A DNA stretch of 64,000 nt, from NCBI RefSeq assembly GCF_040717535.1, contig NZ_JBFEFI010000004.1, positions 248,001 through 312,000 of the forward strand, written 5' to 3'. Shown piece by piece: positions 9,209 to 17,581 of the stretch. Below the pieces are notes generated by a model. The model saw nothing but the letters and a program-made list of their open reading frames with translations, made no database searches and was not told where the DNA came from. Within the stretch, counting starts at the first letter, position 1. The number at the start of each line of letters is the position of its first letter. A program made the translations under genes and the position numbers. The stretch comes from Thalassoglobus sp. JC818 (lineage in GTDB: Bacteria > Planctomycetota > Planctomycetia > Planctomycetales > Planctomycetaceae).

Positions 9209-10561
9209 ATGAATCGCTTTTCAGCTTTGTTGCCTCGACTCAGCCTGATGATTCTTTGCCTCACGTCCTTTGATGCCGCCTTGGCCACAGCACCGAACAT
9301 CATCATTGTTGTCGTCGATGACCTCGGCTATGGAGACCTCAGCTCTTACGGAGCGACAGATCTTCAATCTCCTCATCTGGACAAATTCTTCAGTGAGGGA
9401 ATGCGATTCACTGAGTTCTATGCCAACTGCCCGGTCTGTTCGCCGACACGCGCAGCCATCCTAACCGGAAAGTACCAGGATCTCGTCGGCGTCCCCGGAG
9501 TGATTCGAACTCATGCTGACAACAGTTGGGGAAATCTCGTCGATCATGCTGTCCTCCTACCCACAGTTCTAAAACAAGCAGGTTACAACACAGCTTGTAT
9601 TGGGAAGTGGCACCTCGGACTTGAAGCCCCTGACCGCCCTAATGATCGTGGATTCGATCTGTTCCACGGCTTTCTGGGAGACATGATGGACGACTATTAC
9701 CACCATCGCCGTCACGAACAAAATTACATGCGACTCAACGACGAGACAATCGATCCCGACGGACACGCGACCGACCTGTTTACAACATGGGCCTGCAATT
9801 ACATCGACGAGCAATCAAAACAAGACAGCCCATTCTTCCTCTACCTGGCTTACAATGCTCCACATACTCCGATTCAACCGAGAGAAGATTGGTTGAAGCG
9901 TGTGCAGGCACGTGAACCGAACATTGATGAGAGTCGTGCAAAACTCGTGGCGTTGATTGAACATCTCGACGACGGAATTGGTCAAGTTCTCAGCCGTCTG
10001 GACGAAGCTGGAGAAGCCGAAAACACTCTTATTTTCTTTACATCCGACAATGGGGGGCAACTCAACGTCGGTGCGAATAACGGACCGCTTCGAGATGGAA
10101 AGCAAAGTGTGTACGAAGGGGGAATCAAGATTCCCGCCGGAGTTCGTTGGGTCGGCCAAATTCCACCCGGAACAGTTTCCGACTTTCGCGTTCTCACGAT
10201 GGACATTTTCCCGACAGCTTGCGAAGCGGCCGGGATTGAAGTGGAGAAAAGCTGGAACCTCGATGCAGCTAGTTTTCTGCCAACGTGTCTCGGGAATGAT
10301 CAATCAGAGTTGCGAGATCTCTGGTTCTTCCGACGCCGGGAAGGGGGCAACCGCTACGGTGGTAAGACGATCGAAGCTGTCCGACGAGGAAACTGGAAAC
10401 TGCTTCAAAACAGCCCGTTCGAACCTCTCGAACTCTACAACCTTGAAAACGACTCCCAAGAACAAAACAACCTGGCTGAGAAGGCACCGAGAATCTTTAA
10501 CGAACTCAGTGCCGCTCTCAGACAGGAAATTCAACGATATGGAACAGTCCCGTGGCAATAA
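9209..10561 (+). CDS. Secreted sulfatase (arylsulfatase family)
   Basis: A 450-residue sulfatase. The ATG is preceded by GGAGA seven bases upstream. Signal peptide about 1-27. Asp pair in VVVDDLGYGD. The activation motif C77-S-P-T-R81 is canonical CxPxR. GKWHLGLE, YNAPHTPIQP and FFTSDNGG are typical. The C-terminal RRGNWKLLQNSP and ELYNLENDSQE segments match family ends. This is the third sulfatase within 10 kb; the three differ in sequence and probably act on different sulfated sugars. Confidence 0.93.
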   Translation: MNRFSALLPRLSLMILCLTSFDAALATAPNIIIVVVDDLGYGDLSSYGATDLQSPHLDKFFSEGMRFTEFYANCPVCSPTRAAILTGKYQDLVGVPGVIRTHADNSWGNLVDHAVLLPTVLKQAGYNTACIGKWHLGLEAPDRPNDRGFDLFHGFLGDMMDDYYHHRRHEQNYMRLNDETIDPDGHATDLFTTWACNYIDEQSKQDSPFFLYLAYNAPHTPIQPREDWLKRVQAREPNIDESRAKLVALIEHLDDGIGQVLSRLDEAGEAENTLIFFTSDNGGQLNVGANNGPLRDGKQSVYEGGIKIPAGVRWVGQIPPGTVSDFRVLTMDIFPTACEAAGIEVEKSWNLDAASFLPTCLGNDQSELRDLWFFRRREGGNRYGGKTIEAVRRGNWKLLQNSPFEPLELYNLENDSQEQNNLAEKAPRIFNELSAALRQEIQRYGTVPWQ

Positions 10562-10648
10562 CATTCTAACGAGAACAAATGCTCGAAGACCGTGGCAACC
10601 AAGTATGGGATCGACTTCATAAAACTTAGAAGTCATCGCCATGTCGGT

Positions 10649-11749
10649 CTATACACCAACTGGCTGGTAGGCAGGGAAGTCAGTATATCCCTCTGCTCCC
10701 GTAGGTGAACTCCAAACGGTCTGGTCAGCAGGTTCCGCCAGCGGCCAGCCGTTTTTAATCCTCTCGACATAATCTGGATTGCTGAGGAACGGTCGACCGA
10801 TCGCAATGAGGTCGGCGTTCCCACTTTCAATTTGGGCTTCGGCGGTCTCAGCATCGTAGCCACAGTTCCCCATCAGTGGTCCACGGAAGATGTTGCGGAA
10901 CTCCTCGAGGGTCATCGGGCTACCAAGCTCATGAAATCCAAAGGCCAAGCCATCCATCACATGGAGGTAGGCAAGCCCATATCGATCGAGTTGTTGGGCA
11001 GCATATGTGTAGAGTTCACGATATTCGGGTGAACCCATTCCGTTAAACACTCCATTCGGCGAAAGTCGGACTGCTACCCGTTCCGGCGACCAGACCGAAG
11101 TTGTTGCATCGACGATTTCACCGAGGAAACGGTAACGGTTTTCAATACTTCCACCGTATCGATCATCTCTCTGGTTCGTTTTTGACTCCAGAAACTGATT
11201 GATCAGGTAGCCGTTCGCAGCATGAATCTCGACACCGTCGAATCCCGCTTCGGCAGCACGGCGTGTCGCATCAGCATAGTCGTCGACGATCATTGGAATC
11301 TCATCGGTTTCCAATGCTCTCGGAACTTCGTGCGGCAGCTTTCCTTCAGGTGTGTGGATGTATTCTTCATCAATCGCATTCGCGGAGGCAGAGACCGCTC
11401 GTTCGCCGTTGTGGAACGTGCTGTGAGACGCTCGTCCGCAGTGCCAAAGTTGAAGAAACACTTTCCCGTCGACTTCGTGGATGGCATCTGTAATCAACTT
11501 CCAACCATCTCTCATCTCATCGGTATAGATCCCTGGCGTTTCATTCCATCCAATTCCCTGCTCAGAGACAACGGTCGCTTCGGTGATAATTAATCCCGCG
11601 TCGCTTCGCTGTCGATAATATTCAGCCATTAACTCATTCGGAATTCGTTCTACACCGGAGCGTCCTCTGGTCATCGGAGCCATCGCGATTCGGTTTTTGA
11701 CTGTGAGATCACGAAGTTGAAACGAAGAGAAAAGGTTTGGAAATGACAT
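10649..11749 (-). CDS. Old yellow enzyme family flavin oxidoreductase (alkene reductase type)
   Basis: About 366 residues. I start at MSFPNLFSSF (ATG at 11749) because the longer open frame adds a sequence with no family match. FMN-dependent TIM barrel: NRIAMAPMTRGRSG at the N-terminus, LQLWHCGRASH, the HAANGYLINQFL motif and a C-terminal ADLIAIGRPFLSNPD. The family reduces the C=C bond of electrophilic enones, quinones and nitro compounds with NAD(P)H. It lies just downstream of a pirin gene on the same strand, in a group that also holds a dehydrogenase and a MarR regulator, which points to electrophile or quinone stress handling. Confidence 0.92.
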   Translation of the reverse strand: MSFPNLFSSFQLRDLTVKNRIAMAPMTRGRSGVERIPNELMAEYYRQRSDAGLIITEATVVSEQGIGWNETPGIYTDEMRDGWKLITDAIHEVDGKVFLQLWHCGRASHSTFHNGERAVSASANAIDEEYIHTPEGKLPHEVPRALETDEIPMIVDDYADATRRAAEAGFDGVEIHAANGYLINQFLESKTNQRDDRYGGSIENRYRFLGEIVDATTSVWSPERVAVRLSPNGVFNGMGSPEYRELYTYAAQQLDRYGLAYLHVMDGLAFGFHELGSPMTLEEFRNIFRGPLMGNCGYDAETAEAQIESGNADLIAIGRPFLSNPDYVERIKNGWPLAEPADQTVWSSPTGAEGYTDFPAYQPVGV

Positions 11750-11786
11750 GACTAGAATCACTTTCAGATTGGAAGTAGTAAAAAAG

Positions 11787-12485
11787 TTAAGCGAGATCGA
11801 AGAGCAGAATTTCTGACGAATCAGACGAGTGAATGGCCAGAGACGCTTCATCACTGACAGCGACGCCATCTCCAGCTTCCAGCTCTTCACCGGTGAGCGA
11901 AACGCTTCCTCTCAAGACTTGAAGCCACGCATGGCGTCCCGGGGCGATTGGATGTTCCACGCTCTGTCCGGGATCGAGTCGCGAGAGAAAGATTTCGGCA
12001 TCCTGATGAATCTTCAAAGAGCCTCCCTGCTGTGAACGAGACGCAACCCGAAGCAGTTGGTTTCTCATCAACTCATCGTCGAACGACTTTTGTTCGTAGC
12101 TCGGCTCGAGACCTTTCTCTTCAGGAAAGATCCAGATTTGATAAAGATGGACCGGTTCGTCACTTGAGGGATTGAATTCGCTGTGCGTAATCCCGGTTCC
12201 GGCGGTCATTCTCTGAAACTCACCAGGCCGCAGAATTTCGCCGTTCCCCATCGAGTCACGGTGTTCGAGTGCTCCCTCGAGCACGTAGGTCACGATCTCC
12301 ATATCCTTATGAGGATGCGTACCAAACCCTTCACCAGGAGCCACCCAGTCTTCATTCATAACACGCAGCGTTCGGAAGTGAATGTGCTTCGGATCGTGAT
12401 AGGTTGAAAACGAAAACGTATGTGAAGTCTTCAGCCACCCGTGATCAGCACTTCCACGATCATTGGCTTTGCGGACAGTTAACAT
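11787..12485 (-). CDS. Pirin family protein (bicupin, YhhW-like)
   Basis: A 232-residue protein with the pirin N-terminal cupin: HPHKDMEIVTYVLEG provides metal-binding His/Glu residues and THSEFNPS supplies another His. The C-terminal cupin is present (SRLDPGQSVEHPIAPG). The E. coli relative YhhW has quercetin 2,3-dioxygenase activity; the natural substrate here is unknown. A strong ribosome-binding site (GGAGGGAG) precedes the ATG at 12485. The old yellow enzyme gene starts 38 bp after its stop, so the two are probably co-transcribed. Confidence 0.92.
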   Translation of the reverse strand: MLTVRKANDRGSADHGWLKTSHTFSFSTYHDPKHIHFRTLRVMNEDWVAPGEGFGTHPHKDMEIVTYVLEGALEHRDSMGNGEILRPGEFQRMTAGTGITHSEFNPSSDEPVHLYQIWIFPEEKGLEPSYEQKSFDDELMRNQLLRVASRSQQGGSLKIHQDAEIFLSRLDPGQSVEHPIAPGRHAWLQVLRGSVSLTGEELEAGDGVAVSDEASLAIHSSDSSEILLFDLA

Positions 12486-12546
12486 AGCACTCCCTCCACA
12501 CCATTAATCTGTTGTTGAAAGTTCACCCACGCGACACTCAGAGTCT

Positions 12547-12571
12547 TTGCCGAGTGGTTTGCACTCGGCAA
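12547..12571. terminator. Hairpin between dehydrogenase and pirin genes
   Basis: A perfect 9-bp stem (TTGCCGAGT at 12547-12555 with ACTCGGCAA at 12563-12571) and a 7-nt loop. It lies 38 bp past the dehydrogenase stop and about 60 bp before the pirin start, all on the minus strand. There is no T run, so it may end, attenuate or stabilise the transcript. Confidence 0.4.
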
Positions 12572-12608
12572 GGCACCATTCAAGTTTGTGTGCGAAACAA
12601 GTTCACAA

Positions 12609-13364
12609 TCAGCCAGCGAGGATTGCCCCGTCGACTGGAAGCGATGCTCCCGTCGTGAACGATGCATCGTCCGAAGCGAGATAGAGCACAGCCTTGGCGA
12701 CTTCGCGAACCAATCCGAGTCGTCCAACTGGGACAAACGACTCCATCCCTTTTCGACCTTCCGAGCCAGGTTCTCCAGCGAAGCGATCGACCATAGCGGT
12801 TTCAATCGGTCCCGGCGCGACGGAATTCACTCGAATTCCCTGCTGGGCATACTCGAGAGCAGTCGCTCTGGTGATCCCCTCAACTGCGTGCTTGCTTGCC
12901 GTGTAGATTGCAGTTCCGGGGATTCCCACATGTCCCAGAACACTGGACGTATTGATGATCACTCCGCCGCCGGATTTCAGCATCGCAGGGATCTCATACT
13001 TCTGGCTGAGAAAAACGCCGAGCACATTCACATCAAATGTTTTCCGGTACTCTTCTTCGAGGAATTCGTTCACAGCACCGGTGTGTTCGACGCCCGCGTT
13101 GTTGAACGCGACGTCCAGCTTTCCAAACTTCTCGACAGCCGTGTCAATGAGAGCTTTGACTTCGGCTTCATTGGTTACGTCTGTCTTCACGAAGACAGCA
13201 GTTCCACCCGCCTTTGTCACTTCGCCGACGATCTCATCGCCTTCGCTTTGACGTCTTCCACCGAAGACGACTTTGGCCCCTTCGCTGGCAAATTGAATCA
13301 CAGATTCCCGGCCAATCCCGGATGTGCCTCCGGTGACCACGACGACTTTTCCTTCGAACCTCAT
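12609..13364 (-). CDS. Short-chain dehydrogenase/reductase (SDR family, classical type)
   Basis: About 251 residues. I start at the ATG at 13364 with GGGAGAG six bases upstream; a GTG two codons earlier is also in frame. NAD(P)-binding TGGTSGIG (about 11-18), NNAGVEH (88-94), catalytic Ser near 141, and Tyr154/Lys158 in YTASK. The end VDGAILAG is typical. Substrate not predictable. Its upstream region carries a 15-bp site nearly identical to the one at the marR promoter, so the nearby MarR protein probably controls it. Confidence 0.93.
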   Translation of the reverse strand: MRFEGKVVVVTGGTSGIGRESVIQFASEGAKVVFGGRRQSEGDEIVGEVTKAGGTAVFVKTDVTNEAEVKALIDTAVEKFGKLDVAFNNAGVEHTGAVNEFLEEEYRKTFDVNVLGVFLSQKYEIPAMLKSGGGVIINTSSVLGHVGIPGTAIYTASKHAVEGITRATALEYAQQGIRVNSVAPGPIETAMVDRFAGEPGSEGRKGMESFVPVGRLGLVREVAKAVLYLASDDASFTTGASLPVDGAILAG

Positions 13365-13394
13365 CTTCACTCTCCCTTAATCACTAGTCAACAA

Positions 13395-13409
13395 TTTACA
13401 TGTCAACTA
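13395..13409. promoter_or_regulatory. Putative MarR operator upstream of the dehydrogenase gene
   Basis: TTTACATGTCAACTA, centred on the palindrome ACATGT, lies 31-45 bases upstream of the dehydrogenase start. It matches the site at 14045-14059 at 13 of 15 positions. On the minus strand it contains TTGACA, a good -35 element. Confidence 0.6.
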
Positions 13410-13529
13410 CTTGAGTAAAAAAACAGAAGACCTTTGAACCACATCACGCCTCGCCTTACCACTTCACAAAGGCGAGTCACCCCACTTCAGAAGATCGCTC
13501 TTCGTGGGCAACTTAAGTTTCCATTTGCG

Positions 13530-14006
13530 TCACACATCCTCTTCGAGGCTCGACCGACACTTCTCGAGAAGGCGAGTCAATTCAGTCAGCTCTTTCTTCG
13601 TCATGTGCCCGAGCAATGTTCGATGCAATTCCATGACTGGCTCATCCATCTCTTCAAGAAGTTTCTCGGCTTTCTCAGTCAAGGCGATGTAAATCACCCG
13701 CCGATCTTTTTCGCACCGGTCTCGAGTGACCAATTCCGCTTTCTCTAACCGATCAATCAGTCCCGTGATCGCTGGGACAACTTGAATCATGCGATTGGCG
13801 ACTTCCAGGCATGGCATCGGATCCCCTTCACCGCGAAGGATGCGCAACACATTGTACTGAGAAGCTGTCAGCCCAAACTTCCGAAAGAGACGGCCGAACC
13901 GATTCTCGAACTGGTCGTTCGTACGTAACAGATTCAGCATCGCTTCCTGCTCGGGCAGGTCGAATGGGTTGCGTTTCTTCAATTCGCTTTGCAGTTTTCC
14001 AGACAT
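13530..14006 (-). CDS. MarR family transcriptional regulator
   Basis: About 158 residues from the ATG at 14006 (a longer in-frame start exists ten codons upstream). The winged helix is clear: LFRKFGLTASQYNVLRILRG, a recognition region with MIQVVPAITGLIDRLEKAELV, and the wing DRCEKDRRVIYIALTEKAEKLL. MarR proteins bind palindromes as dimers and are released by phenolic or oxidising ligands. Its promoter carries a probable operator, so it is likely autoregulated, and the same site precedes the dehydrogenase. No conserved redox cysteine pattern is evident, so ligand binding is more likely than thiol sensing. Confidence 0.92.
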   Translation of the reverse strand: MSGKLQSELKKRNPFDLPEQEAMLNLLRTNDQFENRFGRLFRKFGLTASQYNVLRILRGEGDPMPCLEVANRMIQVVPAITGLIDRLEKAELVTRDRCEKDRRVIYIALTEKAEKLLEEMDEPVMELHRTLLGHMTKKELTELTRLLEKCRSSLEEDV

Positions 14007-14042
14007 CACACCAAGACTTCTAAAATCACTTCGCACGACGAT

Positions 14043-14070
14043 AGTTTACATGTCGAGTATTATTCGTCAA
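14043..14070 (-). promoter_or_regulatory. marR promoter with overlapping operator
   Basis: On the minus strand, TTGACG (14065-14070), a 16-base spacer and TAAACT (14043-14048) form a plausible sigma-70 promoter. The 15-bp operator-like site TTTACATGTCGAGTA (14045-14059) covers the spacer and most of the -10 element, so bound repressor would block polymerase. Confidence 0.6.
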
Positions 14071-14240
14071 GAGGTGATACGGTAATTTTGTCTCATGGTT
14101 CACACCACCTGACAAACCACAGGAAAGAACAAACCGAGCGGAATCCTGAACCCGAGGGTTCAATCGAGTGCTCCTGAAAGAGTATCTTGCAGCGACTTCA
14201 GAAACTCAGCTCATGACCGTCTCGCACGACGAACGCTTTT

Positions 14241-15107
14241 ATGCCGACGATTCGACTTCGCATTGCCTACGATGGAACCAACTACAGCGGATGGCAAGTT
14301 CAGCCCAACGAAACCACCGTGCAGGGTGTGATCGAAGCAGCGATTCACAAGCTGACCGGCGAAGCGATTAGCGTGCTCTGTGCAGGTCGGACTGATTCAG
14401 GAGTGCATGCCCTGGGGCAGATAGCGAGTTTCCGAAGCAACTTCAACATCCCTCCCCACCGTTGGCGGCCCGCTTTGCAGTCTCACCTTCCCGAGGATGT
14501 CGTCATTCTGGAGTCGGACCAGGTTGCTGATGAATTTCATGCCACATTTTCCGCTGTGTCAAAACGCTATCGTTACGTCATTCACAACAGCGTTGTCGAA
14601 CACCCGTTCTGGCGGAAATTTGTGTGGAGAATCGCTCAGTCTCTCGATGAAACCGCGATGCACGAAGCGGCTCAGGTTCTCGTGGGGACACACGATTTTC
14701 GAAGCTTTGAATCTCACTGGCCGAACAAGGCGACCAGCGTACGAACCGTCCGTGCCATCTCCCTCCGACGGCACTCCGACTGGAATCTCTGGTCTGCATT
14801 GAATTCGAACGAGACAGAATCGAACGAAATCTCTGCATCGAATCGGACCACGAATGAAGCCACTGGAGATTTCATCAGCCTTGAAATTGAAGCGGATGGT
14901 TTTCTTTACAACATGGTCCGCACAATTACCGGGACCCTCGTCAACATCGGTCGAGGGACGTGGACCAAGGAAAATCTCCTCGACATCCTCAATGCACAGG
15001 ACAGAAAAATCGCCGGAGCAACTGCACCGGCCTGCGGGCTCTATTTGGCCCAAGTCCATTACCCGCAGGAGTTACTGACACCACCTGAGAACGAATCGAG
15101 TCAGTAA
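14241..15107 (+). CDS. truA: tRNA pseudouridine synthase A
   Basis: A 288-residue TruA protein, which makes pseudouridine at positions 38-40 of the tRNA anticodon arm. The N-terminus RLRIAYDGTNYSGWQVQPN is characteristic. The catalytic Asp is D52 in GRTDSGVHALGQ. The C-terminal domain has FLYNMVRTITGTLVNIGRG, another family signature. There is an insert of acidic and polar residues (NSNETESNEISASNR) between the two halves, which makes this copy slightly longer than usual. Convergent with ftsH. Confidence 0.96.
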   Translation: MPTIRLRIAYDGTNYSGWQVQPNETTVQGVIEAAIHKLTGEAISVLCAGRTDSGVHALGQIASFRSNFNIPPHRWRPALQSHLPEDVVILESDQVADEFHATFSAVSKRYRYVIHNSVVEHPFWRKFVWRIAQSLDETAMHEAAQVLVGTHDFRSFESHWPNKATSVRTVRAISLRRHSDWNLWSALNSNETESNEISASNRTTNEATGDFISLEIEADGFLYNMVRTITGTLVNIGRGTWTKENLLDILNAQDRKIAGATAPACGLYLAQVHYPQELLTPPENESSQ

Positions 15108-15145
15108 GCAAACTGACCTAAAACACTGCAGCCGGCGGACGTGAG

Positions 15146-17266
15146 TTACTCGTCCGTTCCCTGTTTTCTGGTTTCAGAAGATTCCTCCCCAGAAGCTGGA
15201 GCGTCCCCTGATCTCTTGGCGACTGATGTGCCAGGCTTGAGTTGCGGGCCGGTCTTGTAGCGATCGAGAATTTCTTTCAGCTCGTCCGAATTCATGACTT
15301 CCTTCTTGAGAAGCTCTTGCGTCATTTCTTCGAGGACGTTCTTCTGGCTCCGGACAATCTCCCTCGCCGTCTCCATTGCTTCGTCGATGATCCGGCGTAC
15401 TTCCAGATCAATCTCTCGCAAAGTTTGCTCGCTGTGAGCGAACTCCGCACTCGATTGCGACACGCCTTGCAGGAACGGCGAGCGTTTGGACTCTCGGTAA
15501 TTGACGCGTCCCAGCTTGGGACTCATCCCAAACTCCATGACCATTCTGCGGGCCATGGATGTACTTTGTTCGAGATCGTTCTGCGGGCCAGATGATGTTT
15601 CATCGAAGAACAGCTCCTCAGCCGCGATCCCTCCCAGCGCGACGCAAATTCGGTTTTCAAGCTCCGTTTGAGTGACGAGATGACGATCGTCTTCCGGTCG
15701 CTGGAGCATGTACCCCAACGCTCCAAATCCACGAGGAATGATCGAAATCTTGTGAACTGGATCGGTCTGCGGCAGCGATGAAGCAACCAGAGCGTGTCCA
15801 CATTCGTGATACGCGACCCGTAGTTTTTCGTCTTCTTGAATCAGTCTCGACGACTTTTCGAGACCTGCCACGACGCGTTCAATGCCTTCTTCAAACTCGA
15901 CCATTGAAACGGCAGATTTATTCGCTCGGGCTGCGAGCAAGGCAGCTTCGTTGACCAGATTGGCTAAATCAGCTCCGACGAATCCCGGAGTCAGTTTCGC
16001 GATGCGTTTCAGATCGACATCATCGTCCATCTTAATTTTCTGAGCATGCACCTGCAGGATCTTCTCACGACCTTTATAGTCAGCCCGATCGACGAGAACA
16101 TGCCTGTCGAATCGGCCCGGTCGCATGAGGGCTGGGTCGAGTGTTTCTGGACGATTTGTCGCTCCCATCACGATCACACTCTGATCGGAGGAGAAGCCAT
16201 CCATCTCAACGAGCAATGCGTTGAGAGTTTGTTCTCGTTCGTCGTGCCCGCCGGGCATCCCGCTTCCGCGGGTTTTTCCGAGAGCATCTAATTCATCGAT
16301 GAAAATAATGCTTGGAGACTTCTGAACTGCTTGTGCGAACATGTCTCGAACTCGAGCTGCTCCGACACCGACAAACATCTCCACAAAGTCTGAACCGGAG
16401 AGACTGAAGAACGGAACACCAGCTTCACCAGCGACAGCTTTCGCGAGCAGCGTCTTTCCCGTACCCGGCGGACCGACGAGTAGAACTCCGCGCGGAATTC
16501 GACCGCCGAGTGCCTGATATTTGCCGGGCGTTCGCAGAAACTCAACCACTTCTCTGAGCTCTTCGACCGCTTCGTCGATCCCAGCCACATCGTCGAAAGT
16601 AACTTTCACGTCATCTTCAGCCATCAAGCGACCGCGACTTCGACCGAATGACATGGCTTGTCCGGGGCCACCCATACGTCGCAGAAAGACGATAAAGATG
16701 AGCACAACCGCAGCCATCAGCATGATGGAGAAGATCGTCCCCCACTCAGTCTGTGGAGAAGTTCCTGTGAAATCGATACCAGACTCTTCGAGCAAATCAG
16801 TCAGCTTATCCAGATCCTGAGGCGAGATCCCTCCGACTGGAATCCGGTAGCGTTTCATCGCTTCGGCAGTTTCTTCAGAGTCTGCCGCACTCGCTACGGT
16901 TTCGGCATGAGAAGATGACTCTTCCGCTGCAGAGCTGGACTCCTCGGTCGGTGAATCCTGCGACTCAGCTGAAGCTGTCTCTTCGTCCGTTGACTTTGAT
17001 TTGGGCTGATCCTGGAAAGTGATGTATTCCAATCCAAGTCGCAGTTCATGGACGTTCTGGGAATTGAACTCGCCGGATTTCAGTCCACGTACGAACTTGC
17101 CGAAGGTCAATTCGTTGGCGTGACCATTCTCGTTGACCCACGACCAAAGCAGAATCGCTACGATCAGGCCGATCAGCAGATACCAGAAAGTTGGACCGGA
17201 AGGCTTTTCACCCTTGGTCTTTTTGTTTTGTTCCGACGATTCTTTTTCTGGTGGGAGCGAGGTCAT
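15146..17266 (-). CDS. ftsH: ATP-dependent zinc metalloprotease FtsH
   Basis: A 706-residue membrane AAA+ protease that degrades damaged or regulatory membrane and soluble proteins. TM helix 1 is about 27-43 and TM helix 2 about 177-196, with an extracytoplasmic domain between. Walker A GPPGTGKT (265-272), Walker [15 protein letters not shown] ([20 protein letters not shown]) and the zinc site HECGH (487-491) are all intact. The extracytoplasmic domain carries a low-complexity Ser/Glu/Ala stretch (about 90-137) not found in E. coli FtsH. Monocistronic as far as I can see. Confidence 0.97.
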   Translation of the reverse strand: MTSLPPEKESSEQNKKTKGEKPSGPTFWYLLIGLIVAILLWSWVNENGHANELTFGKFVRGLKSGEFNSQNVHELRLGLEYITFQDQPKSKSTDEETASAESQDSPTEESSSAAEESSSHAETVASAADSEETAEAMKRYRIPVGGISPQDLDKLTDLLEESGIDFTGTSPQTEWGTIFSIMLMAAVVLIFIVFLRRMGGPGQAMSFGRSRGRLMAEDDVKVTFDDVAGIDEAVEELREVVEFLRTPGKYQALGGRIPRGVLLVGPPGTGKTLLAKAVAGEAGVPFFSLSGSDFVEMFVGVGAARVRDMFAQAVQKSPSIIFIDELDALGKTRGSGMPGGHDEREQTLNALLVEMDGFSSDQSVIVMGATNRPETLDPALMRPGRFDRHVLVDRADYKGREKILQVHAQKIKMDDDVDLKRIAKLTPGFVGADLANLVNEAALLAARANKSAVSMVEFEEGIERVVAGLEKSSRLIQEDEKLRVAYHECGHALVASSLPQTDPVHKISIIPRGFGALGYMLQRPEDDRHLVTQTELENRICVALGGIAAEELFFDETSSGPQNDLEQSTSMARRMVMEFGMSPKLGRVNYRESKRSPFLQGVSQSSAEFAHSEQTLREIDLEVRRIIDEAMETAREIVRSQKNVLEEMTQELLKKEVMNSDELKEILDRYKTGPQLKPGTSVAKRSGDAPASGEESSETRKQGTDE

Positions 17267-17581
17267 CAGCTCAACATCCTTGGGAAGTGGTTCGTTGCTC
17301 TTCTCTTACTCAATTAGATCGCAGCGAAATTCAGCCGGAATTTGTCTGTACGAAAATATTCCGGCCAGCAATTACCTCTTGAAGTGAGGTGCATCGCTGC
17401 ACATCGAGCATGATTCGGAGCAAAATCCGTTCACATTTTCGATGTAATTTGCATTTTGGAAGTGCATTTTCGCAACTCTAGACCGCACCAACAGATCGGT
17501 CAACACCTGAGTGATTGCGGCAGACATTTTGCCTCACCCGAACTCCATTGCCTGGTGAGTGATGCGTCTAATCGGTGTATT
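17267..17581. other. Intergenic region upstream of ftsH
   Basis: About 315 bp that should hold the ftsH promoter. A short direct repeat (TGCATTTT, spaced by five bases) occurs near 17450-17470. No gene or terminator is evident. Confidence 0.4.

Noticed and set aside
10304-10642. Minus-strand frame of 112 codons at the end of the sulfatase at 9209.
   Set aside because: Antisense to a clear sulfatase with no domain of its own.
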